A DNA stretch of 64,000 bases, taken from positions 93,686-157,685 of the forward strand of contig NZ_RZUF01000011.1 in assembly GCF_004005375.1 (NCBI RefSeq). Reading direction: 5' to 3'. A program made the position numbers and the translations under genes. The DNA is from Rheinheimera sediminis (GTDB lineage: Bacteria; Pseudomonadota; Gammaproteobacteria; Enterobacterales; Alteromonadaceae). Shown one piece after another: positions 1-11,053 of the stretch; the stretch's first letter is position 1, and every line of letters starts with the position of its first letter. The notes under the pieces are model-generated. The model did not search any database, was not told the origin of the DNA, and saw only the letters and a program-made list of their open reading frames with translations.

Positions 1-1
1 T

Positions 2-139
2 GCCTATAAAGAAGTGTACCGCAAAGGTTTAACAGTGCAGGAAGCTTTGGATGCTTTGACAGACAAAGCGGCTGAATTTCCTGAAGTAAAAGCCTTCACT
101 GATTTTATTGCTAACTCCAGCCGTGGCATTATCCGCTGA
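2..139 (+). CDS. lpxA: LpxA, UDP-N-acetylglucosamine acyltransferase (3' end only)
   Basis: Only the last 45 codons are inside the window; the reading frame runs in from the left edge. The fragment reads as a C-terminal helical domain ending SSRGIIR, which fits the end of LpxA, the first enzyme of lipid A synthesis. The call rests mostly on position: the stop codon overlaps the first base of lpxB (TGATG), and lpxA directly before lpxB is the standard gammaproteobacterial order. The catalytic left-handed beta-helix is outside the window, so nothing can be said about the active site. Confidence 0.8.
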   Translation, partial: AYKEVYRKGLTVQEALDALTDKAAEFPEVKAFTDFIANSSRGIIR

Positions 140-1308
140 TGAGTGAGTTGCAATCCAAGGTGGATCCTTCTGTCATGAAAATCGCCTTAGTCGCCGGGGA
201 ACACTCCGGCGATATTTTAGGTGCAGATTTAATCCGAGCTCTGAAACAGCTGTATCCGAATGCACAGTTTTACGGCATAGGTGGCGAGCGCATGAAGGCC
301 CAAGGCTTTCAAGCTCTGTTTGATATGGAAGAGCTGGCTGTGATGGGCATAGTGGAAGTATTAGGCCGCTTGCCTCGTTTGCTGCAGGTGCGCAAAGAAT
401 TACTTGCTCACCTCACAGCCACAGGGCCTGATGTGTTTATTGGCATCGACGCGCCGGATTTTAATATTCCGGTGGAGCTTAAACTCAAAGCTGCTGGTAT
501 TAAAACTGTGCATTATGTCAGCCCTTCTGTCTGGGCCTGGCGGCAAAAACGTATTTTTAAAATAGCCAAAGCGACCAATATGGTGCTGGCGTTACTGCCT
601 TTCGAAAAAGCTTTTTACGACAAATTTGACGTGCCTTGCAGTTTTGTCGGCCATACCTTGGCCGACCAAATGCCGCTGCAACCTGATAAAACTGCGGCGA
701 AGATTGAACTGGGTTTAAAGCCAGAAGCGCCGGTACTTGCCATAATGCCTGGCAGCAGAACCAATGAAATCAAATTGTTAGCTGCAGATTATTTGCTTGC
801 AGCACAGGAACTACAACGCCAGCAACCAGATTTACAGCTGATTTGTAATATGGTGACAGAACAAAAAGCGCAAGTTTTTAACCAGATTAAACGGCAGGTT
901 GCACCTGATTTAGCAGTGCAGTTGGAAATCGGCAAAGCCCGCAGCACTTTAACAGCAGCGGATGCTGTGTTTATTGCATCAGGCACCGCCACTTTAGAAG
1001 CCATGCTGGCTAAAACTGCTATGGTGGTAGGCTATAAGATGAATTGGCTGACGCATCAAATTGCTAAACGTTTAGTCAAACTAAAGTATTTCAGTCTGCC
1101 AAATTTATTGGCTGACCAGGCTTTAGTAACAGAGTTGCTGCAGGATCAGGTCACAGTAGATCATTTAGTCAAAGCCATGGCGCCTTTGTTGCAGGACCAG
1201 GACGCCCAGCGTTGTTGTGTTAGCTCTTTTACACAATTGCACCAGTTAATTCGGTGTAATGCCAGTGAGCAAGCCGCTGCTGCAGTAGCCAAAGTAATAC
1301 AGGGTTAG
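139..1308 (+). CDS. lpxB: LpxB, lipid-A-disaccharide synthase
   Basis: Condenses UDP-2,3-diacylglucosamine with lipid X to form the lipid A disaccharide at the inner membrane. The 389-residue length fits the family (E. coli is about 382). Recognisable blocks are [11 protein letters not shown] near the N-terminus, [16 protein letters not shown] around residue 65, [12 protein letters not shown] around residue 100 and [14 protein letters not shown] around 125, all near-identical to E. coli LpxB. An ATG at 139 overlaps the lpxA stop by one base, suggesting translational coupling; an in-frame ATG at 175 would start at [13 protein letters not shown] and is an alternative. It is followed without a gap by rnhB. 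Confidence 0.96.
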   Translation: MSELQSKVDPSVMKIALVAGEHSGDILGADLIRALKQLYPNAQFYGIGGERMKAQGFQALFDMEELAVMGIVEVLGRLPRLLQVRKELLAHLTATGPDVFIGIDAPDFNIPVELKLKAAGIKTVHYVSPSVWAWRQKRIFKIAKATNMVLALLPFEKAFYDKFDVPCSFVGHTLADQMPLQPDKTAAKIELGLKPEAPVLAIMPGSRTNEIKLLAADYLLAAQELQRQQPDLQLICNMVTEQKAQVFNQIKRQVAPDLAVQLEIGKARSTLTAADAVFIASGTATLEAMLAKTAMVVGYKMNWLTHQIAKRLVKLKYFSLPNLLADQALVTELLQDQVTVDHLVKAMAPLLQDQDAQRCCVSSFTQLHQLIRCNASEQAAAAVAKVIQG

Positions 1309-1310
1309 TG

Positions 1311-1943
1311 ATGACAAAAGCGTTGAATGCTGAAACTTATCAAAGACCGCAAGTTCAGCTGATTTGTGGTGTGGACGAAGTAGGGCGGGGACCGCTGGTG
1401 GGCGCTGTAGTCACAGCCGCTGTGATACTGGACCCGAATAATCCTATTGTTGGTTTAAACGATTCTAAAAAACTGTCAGAAAAAAAACGTCTGCAGCTAG
1501 CTGAAGAAATTAAAGCCAAAGCCTTAAGCTGGAGCTTAGGCCGGGCTGAAGTGCATGAAATTGACAGTTTAAATATTTTGCACGCTACTATGCTGGCGAT
1601 GACCCGCGCTGTGCAAGGATTACATATTAAACCGGAATGGGCCTTAATAGACGGCAACCGTGTGCCTAAAGATATAGGTGTTCAGGCCAGTGCTGTGGTT
1701 AAAGGCGATGCTTTAGTGCCGGAAATCAGCGCAGCCTCTATTCTTGCTAAAGTGGCGCGGGATGAAGAAATGCAGCAGCTGGATGCCGCTTATCCGCACT
1801 ATGGTTTTGCCGGTCATAAAGGCTATCCAACGGCAGAGCACTTAGCCGCTATTAAAACTCATGGTGTGATTAACCAGCACAGGCGAAGTTTTAAACCTGT
1901 CAGGGATGTTTTGGAGTCTGTTGTAGGGGCAGCTCATGGCTGA
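1311..1943 (+). CDS. rnhB: RNase HII
   Basis: Cleaves RNA-DNA hybrids and removes single ribonucleotides from DNA. The protein is 210 residues from the ATG at 1311; a GTG at 1308 sits immediately before it and would add one residue. The family signature [16 protein letters not shown] near residue 20 contributes the first acidic catalytic residues, [12 protein letters not shown] follows, and LIDGNRVP and [13 protein letters not shown] carry further conserved active-site positions. The gene starts about 2 bases past the lpxB stop, and its end overlaps dnaE by 8 bases, so lpxA-lpxB-rnhB-dnaE reads as one operon. Confidence 0.96.
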   Translation: MTKALNAETYQRPQVQLICGVDEVGRGPLVGAVVTAAVILDPNNPIVGLNDSKKLSEKKRLQLAEEIKAKALSWSLGRAEVHEIDSLNILHATMLAMTRAVQGLHIKPEWALIDGNRVPKDIGVQASAVVKGDALVPEISAASILAKVARDEEMQQLDAAYPHYGFAGHKGYPTAEHLAAIKTHGVINQHRRSFKPVRDVLESVVGAAHG

Positions 1944-4900
1944 TCCGGCTTTTATTCATTTAAGGGTGCACAGCGATTTTTCGATGATCGATGGCATCAA
2001 AAAAATAAAGCCTATAGTCAAAGCGGCGAAAGAGCTGAATATGCCTGCGCTTGCTTTAACAGATCAGATGAATATGTGTGGTCTGGTACGTTTTTACAGT
2101 ACAGCACACGAAGCTGGTATTAAGCCGATAGTAGGGGCTGATTTGTGGGTGCAGCATCCGCTGTTTCCTGGTGATGCCTGTCGTTTATTGATTTTGGCGG
2201 CCGACAATGTGGGTTACCAGAACCTGACGATGTTGCTCTCTAAGGCCTATTTACGTGGCCATGTGCATCACAAGCCCCAGATCGATCACGACTGGCTGGT
2301 GGAATATAAAAAAGGCCTGATTGTCTTGTCAGGTGCTAAAGACGGCCCTCTCGGTAAAGCCCTAATTAAAGGCAATGCGCCTAGTGCTTTGGCGTTAGTG
2401 CAATTTTATCGTGAACATTTCCCAGACCGGTTTTTTATTGAACTGACCCGCACCGGTCGTGCTGATGAAGAAACTTATATTCAGGCTGCAGTAGAGCTGG
2501 CAGAACGTGAACAGTTGCCAGTGGTAGCCACTAACGAAGTGGTGATGTTAAGTCCTGACGATTTTTCCGCTCATGAAATCCGGGTTGCCATTCATGATGG
2601 TTACACCTTAGAAGACAAAAGACGACCAAAAAACTACAGCGAGCAGCAGTATCTGCGATCTGCAGAAGAAATGCTGGAGTTGTTCTCCGATATTCCGGAA
2701 GCGCTACAAAACTCAGTTGAAATCGCCAAACGCTGTAATGTCACTATACGTTTAGGTGAATACTTCCTGCCGGCTTTCCCGACCGGTGGTTTGTCTGACG
2801 CCGACTTCTTAGTCTTAAAATCTCAGGAAGGTCTGGAAAAACGCTTGCTGCAGTTATTCCCGGACCCGGAAGTACGCAAAGTAAAACGGGTTGAATACGA
2901 CGAGCGTTTAGACATTGAACTTGGTGTAATCAACCAGATGGGTTTCCCCGGTTACTTCCTGGTCGTAATGGAATTTATCCAGTGGAGTAAAGACAACGAT
3001 ATTCCGGTCGGCCCTGGCCGGGGTTCGGGTGCCGGTTCTTTGGTGGCTTATGCGCTGAGTATTACCGACCTTGACCCGTTAGAGTTTGATTTACTGTTCG
3101 AACGTTTCTTAAACCCTGAGCGGGTGTCTATGCCCGACTTTGACGTCGACTTCTGTATGGACAGGCGCGACGAGGTGATAGAACACGTTTCCGACATGTA
3201 TGGCCGCGAAGCTGTATCGCAAATTATCACCTTCGGTACTATGGCAGCTAAAGCTGTGATCCGCGACGTAGGCAGGGTGCTGGGTCATCCTTATGGTTTT
3301 GTTGACCGTATCTCCAAACTGATCCCGCCCACTCCTGGTATGACGCTGGAACAAGCCTTTAAAGAAGAACCACGTTTACCAGAATTGTATGCCGCCGATC
3401 AGGAAGTAAAAGACTTGATCGACATGGCGCGTCAGCTGGAAGGTGTAACCCGAAACGCCGGTAAACACGCCGGTGGTGTGGTGATAGCGCCGACTAAAAT
3501 TACCGACTTTGCACCAGTGTACTGTGACGAAGAGGGGAATAACCCCGTCACTCAGTTTGATAAAAACGATGTCGAATACGCGGGTCTGGTCAAATTCGAC
3601 TTCCTGGGTTTACGCACACTGACCATCTTGCAGTGGGCTGTGAATATGACCAACGAGCGTCTGACGCGCGAAGGCAAGCCGCTGGTCGATATCAATACTA
3701 TTCCGCTGACAGACCGCAAGAGCTTTGATCTGTTGATGAAGGCGGATACCACAGCTGTATTCCAGCTGGAAAGTCGTGGTATGAAGGACTTAATCCGCCG
3801 TCTGCAGCCCGACTGCTTCGAAGATATGATAGCGCTAGTGGCACTGTTCCGTCCTGGTCCTTTGCAGTCAGGCATGGTAGATAACTTTATCGACCGTAAA
3901 CGTGGTCGTGAAGAAATCTCTTATCCGGATTCCACCTGGCAACATGACTCGCTGATCCCTATCCTGGAGCCGACCTACGGCATTATCCTGTATCAGGAAC
4001 AGGTGATGCAAATCGCTCAGGTCTTGTCTGGTTATTCACTGGGCGGCGCCGACTTATTGCGCCGCGCTATGGGTAAAAAGAAACCTGAAGAGATGGCCAA
4101 ACAGCGCGATACCTTCCGTGATGGTGCTGTGGCCAATGGCGTTGATGCCGAGCTGTCGATGAAAATCTTCGACTTAGTAGAGAAGTTCGCAGGCTACGGT
4201 TTTAACAAATCTCACTCCGCAGCTTATGCGCTGGTGTCTTACCAGACCTTGTGGATGAAGGCGCATTATCCGGCTGAGTTTATGGCCGCGGTTATGTCTG
4301 CCGATATGGATAACACCGACAAAATAGTGATTCTGGTGGATGAATGTGAGCATATGAAGCTCAAACTCATTCCGCCTGATGTCAATTCTGGTGAATATAA
4401 ATTTACGGTGAATCGTCAGGGCCATATCGTTTATGGCATAGGTGCTATTAAAGGCGTAGGTGAAGGTCCGGTGGAAGCTATTTTAGCAGCGCGGGCTAAA
4501 CACGGAACATTCACCGATTTGTTCGACTTCTGTAATAAAGTTGATTTAAAACAGCTGAACCGCCGTGTGATTGAAAAGCTGATTTTATCCGGTGCTATGG
4601 ACCAGTTAGGCCCACATCGCGCTGCTATGATGGCGACTTTAGAAGAAGCGATGAAAGGCGCAGAGCAGCAGGCCAAAGCCGAAGCTATGGGCCAGTCTGA
4701 TTTATTTGGTTTAATGGCACCAGAGCCGGAAAATGCCGCCAGTGCTTTTAAACAAGTGCCGATTTGGCCGGACGAAGTCTGGCTGGAAGGTGAACGTGAA
4801 ACCTTAGGTTTGTACCTGACAGGTCACCCTATAAATCGTTACCTGGTGGAGTTGCCGCATTACAGCTCTGGCCGTTTAGTCGATATGCAGCCTGGCCGCC

Positions 4901-5406
4901 GCGATCAGCTGGTGCATGCAGCAGGTTTAGTCTTATCTGTTCGTACCATGATTAATAAAAAAGGTAAACGCTGGGCTATTGTCACTTTAGACGATAAGTC
5001 AGCCCGCTTAGATGTACGTTTTTTCCCCGAACAGTTGGAAAACTTCGAGCATTTGCTGCAAAAAGACAAAATATTGGTGGTGTCGGGACAGGTCAGCTTT
5101 GATGATTTCAGTGGTGGCCTTACAATGTCCGGCCGTGAAGTAGTGGACATCATAGCTGCGCGGGAAAAATGCTTAAAATCCTTGACCTTAACTGTACATC
5201 AACAGCAAATGGGGCTGGATTATCTGCAAAAACTGCAGCAAGCTATGCACGAATTTAAATTAGGCACAGTGCCGGTGAAGCTGGTGTACCAGCGCGACGA
5301 AGGTCAAATCACAGTGGCATTGGGCACAGAATGGTGGGTGACCCCAACAGACGCTTTGTTGCATCAACTGCGACAATTAGCAACAATACAACTGGATTTT
5401 CATTAA
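1936..5406 (+). CDS. dnaE: DNA polymerase III alpha subunit
   Basis: Replicative polymerase, 1156 residues (E. coli 1160). An N-terminal PHP domain begins at [13 protein letters not shown]; the polymerase core carries [16 protein letters not shown] near residue 358 and the catalytic [15 protein letters not shown] near residue 400; [20 protein letters not shown] lies near residue 755. A likely beta-clamp binding pentapeptide QSDLF is at residues 920-924, the same position as QADMF in E. coli. An OB-fold and the tau-binding C-terminal region follow. The start codon lies inside the end of rnhB (8-base overlap). accA follows after 17 bases. Confidence 0.98.
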   Translation: MADPAFIHLRVHSDFSMIDGIKKIKPIVKAAKELNMPALALTDQMNMCGLVRFYSTAHEAGIKPIVGADLWVQHPLFPGDACRLLILAADNVGYQNLTMLLSKAYLRGHVHHKPQIDHDWLVEYKKGLIVLSGAKDGPLGKALIKGNAPSALALVQFYREHFPDRFFIELTRTGRADEETYIQAAVELAEREQLPVVATNEVVMLSPDDFSAHEIRVAIHDGYTLEDKRRPKNYSEQQYLRSAEEMLELFSDIPEALQNSVEIAKRCNVTIRLGEYFLPAFPTGGLSDADFLVLKSQEGLEKRLLQLFPDPEVRKVKRVEYDERLDIELGVINQMGFPGYFLVVMEFIQWSKDNDIPVGPGRGSGAGSLVAYALSITDLDPLEFDLLFERFLNPERVSMPDFDVDFCMDRRDEVIEHVSDMYGREAVSQIITFGTMAAKAVIRDVGRVLGHPYGFVDRISKLIPPTPGMTLEQAFKEEPRLPELYAADQEVKDLIDMARQLEGVTRNAGKHAGGVVIAPTKITDFAPVYCDEEGNNPVTQFDKNDVEYAGLVKFDFLGLRTLTILQWAVNMTNERLTREGKPLVDINTIPLTDRKSFDLLMKADTTAVFQLESRGMKDLIRRLQPDCFEDMIALVALFRPGPLQSGMVDNFIDRKRGREEISYPDSTWQHDSLIPILEPTYGIILYQEQVMQIAQVLSGYSLGGADLLRRAMGKKKPEEMAKQRDTFRDGAVANGVDAELSMKIFDLVEKFAGYGFNKSHSAAYALVSYQTLWMKAHYPAEFMAAVMSADMDNTDKIVILVDECEHMKLKLIPPDVNSGEYKFTVNRQGHIVYGIGAIKGVGEGPVEAILAARAKHGTFTDLFDFCNKVDLKQLNRRVIEKLILSGAMDQLGPHRAAMMATLEEAMKGAEQQAKAEAMGQSDLFGLMAPEPENAASAFKQVPIWPDEVWLEGERETLGLYLTGHPINRYLVELPHYSSGRLVDMQPGRRDQLVHAAGLVLSVRTMINKKGKRWAIVTLDDKSARLDVRFFPEQLENFEHLLQKDKILVVSGQVSFDDFSGGLTMSGREVVDIIAAREKCLKSLTLTVHQQQMGLDYLQKLQQAMHEFKLGTVPVKLVYQRDEGQITVALGTEWWVTPTDALLHQLRQLATIQLDFH

Positions 5407-5423
5407 TTAGGTAGTGACAGTCG

Positions 5424-6380
5424 ATGATGCTGAATTATTTAGAGTTTGAGCAACCGATTGCGGAACTTGAAGCCAAAATAGAAGAACTTCGCAAAGTAAG
5501 CCGCAATGGCGAGTTTGATCTCGGCCTTGAAGAAGAAGTAAACAAGCTGAAGGAAAAAAGCTTAACTCTGACAAAAAAGATCTTCTCAGAATTAGGTGCC
5601 TGGCAGGTTGCTCAGTTAGCCCGTCATCCGCTGCGTCCTTACACGCTGGATTACATTAAGCATATTTTCACTGACTTCGACGAGTTTGCCGGTGATCGTA
5701 CTTTTGCCAACGATCCTGCTATTGTCTGTGGCACAGCTCGCTTGGGTGACAAAACCGTGATGGTGATTGGTCATCAAAAAGGTCGTGACACCTCAGAGAA
5801 AATCAAACGTAACTTTGGTATGCCAAAACCTGAAGGCTACCGCAAAGCTTTACGTATGATGGAAATGGCTGAACGTTTTAATTTGCCAATCATCACTTTT
5901 ATCGACACCCCAGGTGCATACCCAGGCGTAGGCGCTGAAGAGCGTGGTCAAAGTGAAGCTATTGCCCGGAACCTCAAAGTGATGGCTGGTCTGAAAGTTC
6001 CTGTGCTTTGTACTGTGATAGGCGAGGGCGGTTCTGGTGGTGCTTTAGCCATAGGCGTAGGCGATCAGGTCAATATGCTGCAATACAGTACTTATTCGGT
6101 GATTTCACCTGAAGGTTGTGCTTCGATTTTGTGGAAAAGTGCGGATAAAGCCCCTATTGCTGCCGATGCCATGGGTATTACTGCACCACGTTTAAAAGAG
6201 CTGAACCTGATTGATGATATCGTCAGCGAGCCTTTAGGTGGCGCCCACCGTAATCATGAACAAATGGCGCAAAGCTTAAAGCAGGCTTTGTTACGTGACT
6301 TAGCCAAGTTGGAAAAGTTGAGCATTGCAGACTTGTTGGACAGACGCTACAAACGCCTGATGTCCTTTGGTTATTGTTAA
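5424..6380 (+). CDS. accA: Acetyl-CoA carboxylase carboxyltransferase subunit alpha
   Basis: Transfers the carboxyl group from carboxybiotin to acetyl-CoA together with AccD, the first committed step of fatty acid synthesis. The 318-residue protein begins [16 protein letters not shown], matching E. coli [16 protein letters not shown], which supports the first of two adjacent ATGs. The crotonase-fold block [20 protein letters not shown] (around residue 155), [17 protein letters not shown] and [15 protein letters not shown] are all present. It is the last gene of the lpx-rnhB-dnaE-accA run; a REP-like hairpin and a strong terminator follow. Confidence 0.98.
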   Translation: MMLNYLEFEQPIAELEAKIEELRKVSRNGEFDLGLEEEVNKLKEKSLTLTKKIFSELGAWQVAQLARHPLRPYTLDYIKHIFTDFDEFAGDRTFANDPAIVCGTARLGDKTVMVIGHQKGRDTSEKIKRNFGMPKPEGYRKALRMMEMAERFNLPIITFIDTPGAYPGVGAEERGQSEAIARNLKVMAGLKVPVLCTVIGEGGSGGALAIGVGDQVNMLQYSTYSVISPEGCASILWKSADKAPIAADAMGITAPRLKELNLIDDIVSEPLGGAHRNHEQMAQSLKQALLRDLAKLEKLSIADLLDRRYKRLMSFGYC

Positions 6381-6431
6381 AAGAAAAATCCTATGTAAAG
6401 CTGTATCAAATCAGCGTGCATATTAGGTAAC

Positions 6432-6453
6432 GGGCGGGGATAAACCCCGTCCC
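6432..6453. repeat. REP-like GC-rich hairpin
   Basis: GGGCGGGG, loop ATAAA, then CCCCGTCCC: an eight-pair stem with one bulged base just downstream of accA. It belongs to a family of GGGGCGGG/CCCGCCC hairpins seen at several intergenic sites in this window. Confidence 0.55.
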
Positions 6454-6456
6454 TGC

Positions 6457-6478
6457 AAGCCGCCGCAAGGCGGCTTTT
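6457..6478 (+). terminator. Rho-independent terminator after accA
   Basis: AAGCCGCC, loop GCAA, GGCGGCTT followed by TT: an 8-bp stem with a tetraloop and a short U-tract, about 75 bases past the accA stop. It probably ends the lpx-dnaE-accA transcript before tilS. Confidence 0.75.
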
Positions 6479-6549
6479 ATGTGCATGGACGGACGGTATG
6501 TCGCAACTGTCGGGAACGTTGTTGCGACGAATATTAGGGTCTTGTGTTA

Positions 6550-7842
6550 ATGAGTACAGAGTTAACTGTCTCACTGCGTCAGCATATCCAACAGTTGGGT
6601 TTAAACCAGCTAGTGCTCGGCTTGTCTGGTGGCTTGGATTCTATGGTGTTGCTGGAGCTTTGCCATCAACTAATGCTGGATACAGACATTAAACTCAAGG
6701 CTGTGTATATCCATCATGGTTTAAGTGCTAATGCCGATCAATGGGCTGATTTTTGTCTGCAGCAATGTGGTCAGCGTCACATTCCTTTTGAAGTTCAAAA
6801 AGTACAGCTAAACCCAACTGCCAATATTGAAGCTCAGGCCCGCGCTGCGCGTTATTCTGCTTTATCTACTTTTGTAAACTCAGCCCAGACTGCTTTGTTA
6901 ACCGCTCATCATGCGGATGATCAACTAGAGACTTTGTTGTTGGCATTAAAACGTGGCGCAGGCCCAGCGGGTTTATCTGGTATAGCTGTTGTGCAGTCTT
7001 TTGCTTCAGGCTGGTTAGTGCGGCCTTTGTTAGATTTTAGCCGTGGACAGCTAGAGGTGTTTGCACAAGAGCAGCAACTGGTGTGGATTGAAGACGAAAG
7101 TAATAACGACAGCAGATTCGACAGGAACTTTCTTCGGCTTGAGGTGATCCCTTTATTGCAGCAGCGCTGGCCAGCATTCCGGCACAATGCACTCCGCTCT
7201 GTGGAGCATATTCAGCAGCAGCAGTACTTTGTCGAAAAACAGCTTGAACAGTTGTTACCTACTGTAATGCTCGGTGCTGAATTAAATTTAAAATTGTTGG
7301 CAATGCAAGACTTCACTACACAAAAGCTGTTGGTACGCCATTGGCTGGCTTTAACAGGGCTTAATCCATCAACCGATTGGCTGGAGCGATTCTTTTCGGA
7401 GCTCATGGGGGCTAAAGCCGATGCTCAGCCGTTGCTGGAGCTCGATACCTATCAAATCCGTCGTTTCAGTAACAAAGCTTATATCACGCAAGTTATAGAG
7501 ATTCCGCAGGCTGGAGTTTTGTCCGAATTAAAACCCGGTCAGCAGCTGAATACTGTTGTAGGGCAGTTTATCCTTAGCAGAGAAGGCAAGGGCACGGCCT
7601 TGTTATTAACTGACGATCCTTTGTATCTGGTATTTGGATTATTTAGTTTGCCTTTTAAACCTGCAGGTGAGCGTCAGAGAAAACCGCTAAAACAATGGCT
7701 TAAGCTATGGGCTGTACCTCCATGGCAGCGCTTGCAGTTGCCTGTGCTGGTTCAGAACGGGCAGGTAGTCGCTGTACTGGGCTTAGCATCTAACGCAAAT
7801 GCAGAGCAGGCCAATGCCTATATTGATTGGCAAAAAAGTTAA
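6550..7842 (+). CDS. tilS: tRNA(Ile)-lysidine synthase
   Basis: Modifies C34 of the CAU-anticodon tRNA-Ile to lysidine, so that it reads AUA and is charged with isoleucine. The N-terminal PP-loop motif LGLSGGLDSMVLLEL is near residue 20, and YIHHGLSANADQW and TAHHADDQLETLLLALKRGAGPAGLSG-type blocks follow, as in the TilS family. The protein is 430 residues from the ATG at 6550; a GTG at 6544 is an alternative. An AGGGT ribosome binding site lies at about 6536. accA followed by tilS is a common gammaproteobacterial neighbourhood. It ends 10 bases from the convergent diguanylate cyclase gene. Confidence 0.95.
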   Translation: MSTELTVSLRQHIQQLGLNQLVLGLSGGLDSMVLLELCHQLMLDTDIKLKAVYIHHGLSANADQWADFCLQQCGQRHIPFEVQKVQLNPTANIEAQARAARYSALSTFVNSAQTALLTAHHADDQLETLLLALKRGAGPAGLSGIAVVQSFASGWLVRPLLDFSRGQLEVFAQEQQLVWIEDESNNDSRFDRNFLRLEVIPLLQQRWPAFRHNALRSVEHIQQQQYFVEKQLEQLLPTVMLGAELNLKLLAMQDFTTQKLLVRHWLALTGLNPSTDWLERFFSELMGAKADAQPLLELDTYQIRRFSNKAYITQVIEIPQAGVLSELKPGQQLNTVVGQFILSREGKGTALLLTDDPLYLVFGLFSLPFKPAGERQRKPLKQWLKLWAVPPWQRLQLPVLVQNGQVVAVLGLASNANAEQANAYIDWQKS

Positions 7843-7852
7843 AATTTATCTG

Positions 7853-8761
7853 TTAAGCCTGATTCAATAGTGCAACCTTGACCGCATTTTTCCCTGCTTG
7901 TTTGGCTTGAGATAGCGCTTCATCAGCACGGTTAAATAACAAGGCTGATGTTTGATGCGGAGCAAGCTGAGCCAAACCAGCACTTGCAGTCACTGCAAAA
8001 CGGCTACAAATATGGTGCTGATTAATAGCTTTCACCAAGCGATGAGCAACAAGCTCAGCAGCCAGAGCATCTTCTGATGTCAGCACTACCGCAAACTCAT
8101 CACCGCCGAAACGAAACAGGCAGTCGCTCACTCTCAAGGTCTGACGCATAGCTTCAGCCACAGCAATTAATACATCATCTCCTGCTGGATGACCAAAGTT
8201 ATCATTGGTGTGTTTGAAATTATCTAAATCCAATAAGATCAGAGCACAGGCTTGCTTGCGTCTATTGGCAAGCTGCACAGCCCTCTCAAACTGATCGTCA
8301 AAATTCCGCCTGTTACCCAGACCTGTCAAGCTGTCTTTTAACGCCAGTTGCTGTAAACGAACCACCACTAAGGTATTACGAAGAGGATATAACCATTGCC
8401 GCTCCAGCTGCCAGAGTTGGTGTTGGATCATGGGGGTGAAGGCGTGTTCAGATTGATAATGTAGCTCAGCCAAGCATTGGTCATTCAGCATCAATACACT
8501 ACGATGCTCAACACTTCCGTGCTCAGAACCGGGCGCCAGGTACTTACCTACAGCAGTTTGCAACTGAATAGAGCGCAGCGGCAAAACTTTGCCTGCGGCC
8601 ATAGAAAAAATTTGCAGTTGGTCTGCCAAATCTAAGCTGGTTTGTAATAGCTCTGGCAAAGTTGCTGGTTCTGAAGACAAACCAGACCAGTGTGGCTGAC
8701 TGGTGATGCCAGCATAACTGGTTCCACTTAATGTCATATCTTGTAAGCCAAATAATTCCAC
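7853..8761 (-). CDS. GGDEF-domain diguanylate cyclase
   Basis: Predicted to make cyclic di-GMP from two GTP. The 302-residue protein has an N-terminal region of about 140 residues without a recognisable domain and no clear membrane segment, then a GGDEF domain starting at LKDSLTGLGNRRNF. The catalytic signature RFGGDEFAVV is intact (GGDEF at residues 219-223), DLDNFKHTNDNFGHPAGD supplies the metal and GTP-binding positions, and the product-inhibition I-site RVSD sits at residues 210-213, five residues before GGDEF as in PleD. It should therefore be active and feedback-inhibited. The signal sensed by the N-terminal region is unknown. Confidence 0.9.
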   Translation of the reverse strand: MELFGLQDMTLSGTSYAGITSQPHWSGLSSEPATLPELLQTSLDLADQLQIFSMAAGKVLPLRSIQLQTAVGKYLAPGSEHGSVEHRSVLMLNDQCLAELHYQSEHAFTPMIQHQLWQLERQWLYPLRNTLVVVRLQQLALKDSLTGLGNRRNFDDQFERAVQLANRRKQACALILLDLDNFKHTNDNFGHPAGDDVLIAVAEAMRQTLRVSDCLFRFGGDEFAVVLTSEDALAAELVAHRLVKAINQHHICSRFAVTASAGLAQLAPHQTSALLFNRADEALSQAKQAGKNAVKVALLNQA

Positions 8762-8905
8762 TGCCGATACCCCGGAGCATGTCTAAGATAGCTTAAACAA
8801 GCAGGTATTGTGCCACTTCAGTAAGTTTTTGATATTGTTGGTTTTTTAACTTTTCTGGTTTTGTCTGACGCTTTTTTGACAGCACTAAGGGGCTAAAAAT
8901 TGCCC

Positions 8906-10051
8906 CTATGCTTTCAGGAAGTTCAATAGTTCGGGCATTTGCTGCATCGCATCATCATAGCCTATGTCTATCAAGCGTTTGGTATAGGATTTTTCAAATA
9001 ATAGATAGCTGGTTAAGCTTGATTCTGAATGTTGGGTGATACCTGTCAGGCGTAACAAGCTACGAACCGCTATGGGCAGTTGCAGAAAATGTTGACTGGC
9101 GATTTGATTAAAATTGACGCTGGGATTAATAAGATAGCTGTCTACTTTCTTCAGATCTGTAGGGATATTATTGGCGTTTAGTGTATCAATAGTTCTATTT
9201 ATCCGGGTCATTCGTTCTAAATCCGCATTTAAGGTGTCGGAAAAAATAGTATCCAGCAAATGGCCAGCCACAGTGGCGAGACCGGGATGATGAGGCATAG
9301 TATGGCTTAAATCATCAACGCGCGGCTGTTCTAAACCTATGATCAGTATCTTATCTGCACCTAAGTGGATGGGGGCACTCAGTGGCGACAATTGATTAAC
9401 TGAACCATCGCCATAATAATGCTGATGGATGCGTACAGAAGGAAAGACCAAAGGGATTGAAGCTGATGCCAATAAATGATGAATACCTAAAAGGGTTTTT
9501 TGACCACAACGTTTTGCTCTTCGCCATTCTTTGGCATCATTGCCCTGGAAAAAGGTGATGGAATCGCCTGTGTTATAGCTTGAGGCTGTGACTGATACGC
9601 TGGACAGGTAACCGCCCTGAATGTTGCGGTCTATCCGTTGTAAATCAAGAATGTTGTGCAGTAGTAAACGCAGAGGTTTATTGTCCAGCAAGCTGACAGG
9701 CTTTTTATTGGCATAGTCTGCCTGAAAGGCACTTAAAAAACCGCGCAATAAATGCCAGCCTAAACGCAAATAATCTGAATAATACACATGATGGGTGTGA
9801 AAGTTACGCCAGACCCATTCGATTTTTTTCACTCCCAAGTGAAAGCAGGAGGCATAACAGGCAATGCCTGTCGCATTGATAGCGCCAGCAGAAGTACCGC
9901 ATACAATTTCGAACGGAATTTTACTGTTGCGCGGATAATGTTGGGTCAGAGCTTTTAGCACACCAACCTGATAGGCGGCTCTTGCGCCACCACCGGTCAG
10001 CAGCAGCGCAACTTTTTTATCGGGGGTTTCAACTTTTTTATGCTCAGTCAC
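8906..10051 (-). CDS. Patatin-like phospholipase family protein
   Basis: Predicted lipid acyl hydrolase of 381 residues. The patatin oxyanion-hole block LLLTGGGARAAYQVGVLKAL is near residue 17, and the nucleophile elbow CGTSAGAINATG (GxSxG) is near residue 50. The matching acidic residue is in YYGDGSVNQLSPLSAPIHLG near residue 213, a DGS variant of the usual DG[GA]. No signal peptide is visible, so a cytoplasmic or peripheral membrane location is likely. It is transcribed divergently from the DUF3014 gene, with 129 bases between the two starts. The substrate cannot be told from sequence. Confidence 0.9.
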   Translation of the reverse strand: MTEHKKVETPDKKVALLLTGGGARAAYQVGVLKALTQHYPRNSKIPFEIVCGTSAGAINATGIACYASCFHLGVKKIEWVWRNFHTHHVYYSDYLRLGWHLLRGFLSAFQADYANKKPVSLLDNKPLRLLLHNILDLQRIDRNIQGGYLSSVSVTASSYNTGDSITFFQGNDAKEWRRAKRCGQKTLLGIHHLLASASIPLVFPSVRIHQHYYGDGSVNQLSPLSAPIHLGADKILIIGLEQPRVDDLSHTMPHHPGLATVAGHLLDTIFSDTLNADLERMTRINRTIDTLNANNIPTDLKKVDSYLINPSVNFNQIASQHFLQLPIAVRSLLRLTGITQHSESSLTSYLLFEKSYTKRLIDIGYDDAMQQMPELLNFLKA

Positions 10052-10180
10052 TGAAACTTCTTAACTCATTAGAGACTCTCTGTTTATATATTGCTGAAAA
10101 GCAAAATAAATGCAACGCTATAACCAGTTTTTCAACGGCTTACTACCAGTCATCCGACTACCTAAAAGGAAATAACAAAA

Positions 10181-11053
10181 ATGACCGAGAAGGCTTCTGG
10201 CACAGGCCAGCAACAATATTACATAGGTTTAGCTGTAGTAGCTGTCACCCTACTCGCTATTGTCTGGTTTTTTTTCCGATCTGATGAAGCCATAGTACCG
10301 GACGCCGAGCCAACCCCTGTGCCTGTATTGCAGCAACCAGCTCCGGCTGATGTGTTGACAGCTGAACAAGAGCCTGTCGATAGTTTGACAGTGCAAGCAC
10401 AGGACGAAACGCCCTTGCAGGAAACTCCACTTGACGATGCCGTAGCCGTTGAACCGACAGTAAAATTACCCAGTCTGGATAACTCAGATGCCGAAGTGAA
10501 GAGTGGTTTGTTGGGCTTACGCTGGAAAGCTGGTTTGGCGTCACTTTTTGTCACTGAAGATATGATCCGCCGTTTTGTGGTAAATGTGGATAACATTGCC
10601 CAGGGGACTTTGCCAAAAAATCAGGCGCTGCTTCAGCCTATGACAGTCAAGTTTGCCACTTTGCCCTCAGATGCTGGTGGCGTGCAGCTGGACCCGGCTA
10701 ATTTCCAACGTTACGAGCCTTACCTGCAATTACTGGAGAGCGTTTCTGTGACCGAAGTCAAACGTTTGTTTGAATACTACTATCCCTTGATGCAACAAGC
10801 TTATGCAGAATTAGGTTATCCGGATGCTCAATTTCGTGTCCGGTTGCAGGAGGCTATCAAAGTATTGTTGGCTGCGCCTGAAATTGCTCCTCCCATGGAA
10901 TTAGCCCGTCCAAATGTGTATTACACTTACGCTGATGCTGAAACCGAAGCTTTGCCTTTGGCACAACGTCAGATGATCAGGTTAGGGCCAGATAATCAAA
11001 AACGTCTGAAAAGGGTTTTAGAAGCTCACCAATTGGTATTGGCACAACCTTAA
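10181..11053 (+). CDS. DUF3014 domain-containing membrane-anchored protein
   Basis: Function unknown. The 290-residue protein has one N-terminal membrane segment (YYIGLAVVAVTLLAIVWFFF, residues about 11-30), a proline/glutamate-rich linker of some 60 residues (PEPTPVPV-like), then a globular C-terminal domain. The domain begins LPSLDNSDAEVKSGLLGLRW and includes RRFVVNVDNIAQG, which I recognise as DUF3014. A ribosome site AAGGAA lies about 10 bases before the ATG. The stop codon overlaps the ATG of the next acyltransferase gene (TAATG), so the two are probably co-translated. The topology suggests a periplasmic domain tethered to the inner membrane. Confidence 0.85.
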   Translation: MTEKASGTGQQQYYIGLAVVAVTLLAIVWFFFRSDEAIVPDAEPTPVPVLQQPAPADVLTAEQEPVDSLTVQAQDETPLQETPLDDAVAVEPTVKLPSLDNSDAEVKSGLLGLRWKAGLASLFVTEDMIRRFVVNVDNIAQGTLPKNQALLQPMTVKFATLPSDAGGVQLDPANFQRYEPYLQLLESVSVTEVKRLFEYYYPLMQQAYAELGYPDAQFRVRLQEAIKVLLAAPEIAPPMELARPNVYYTYADAETEALPLAQRQMIRLGPDNQKRLKRVLEAHQLVLAQP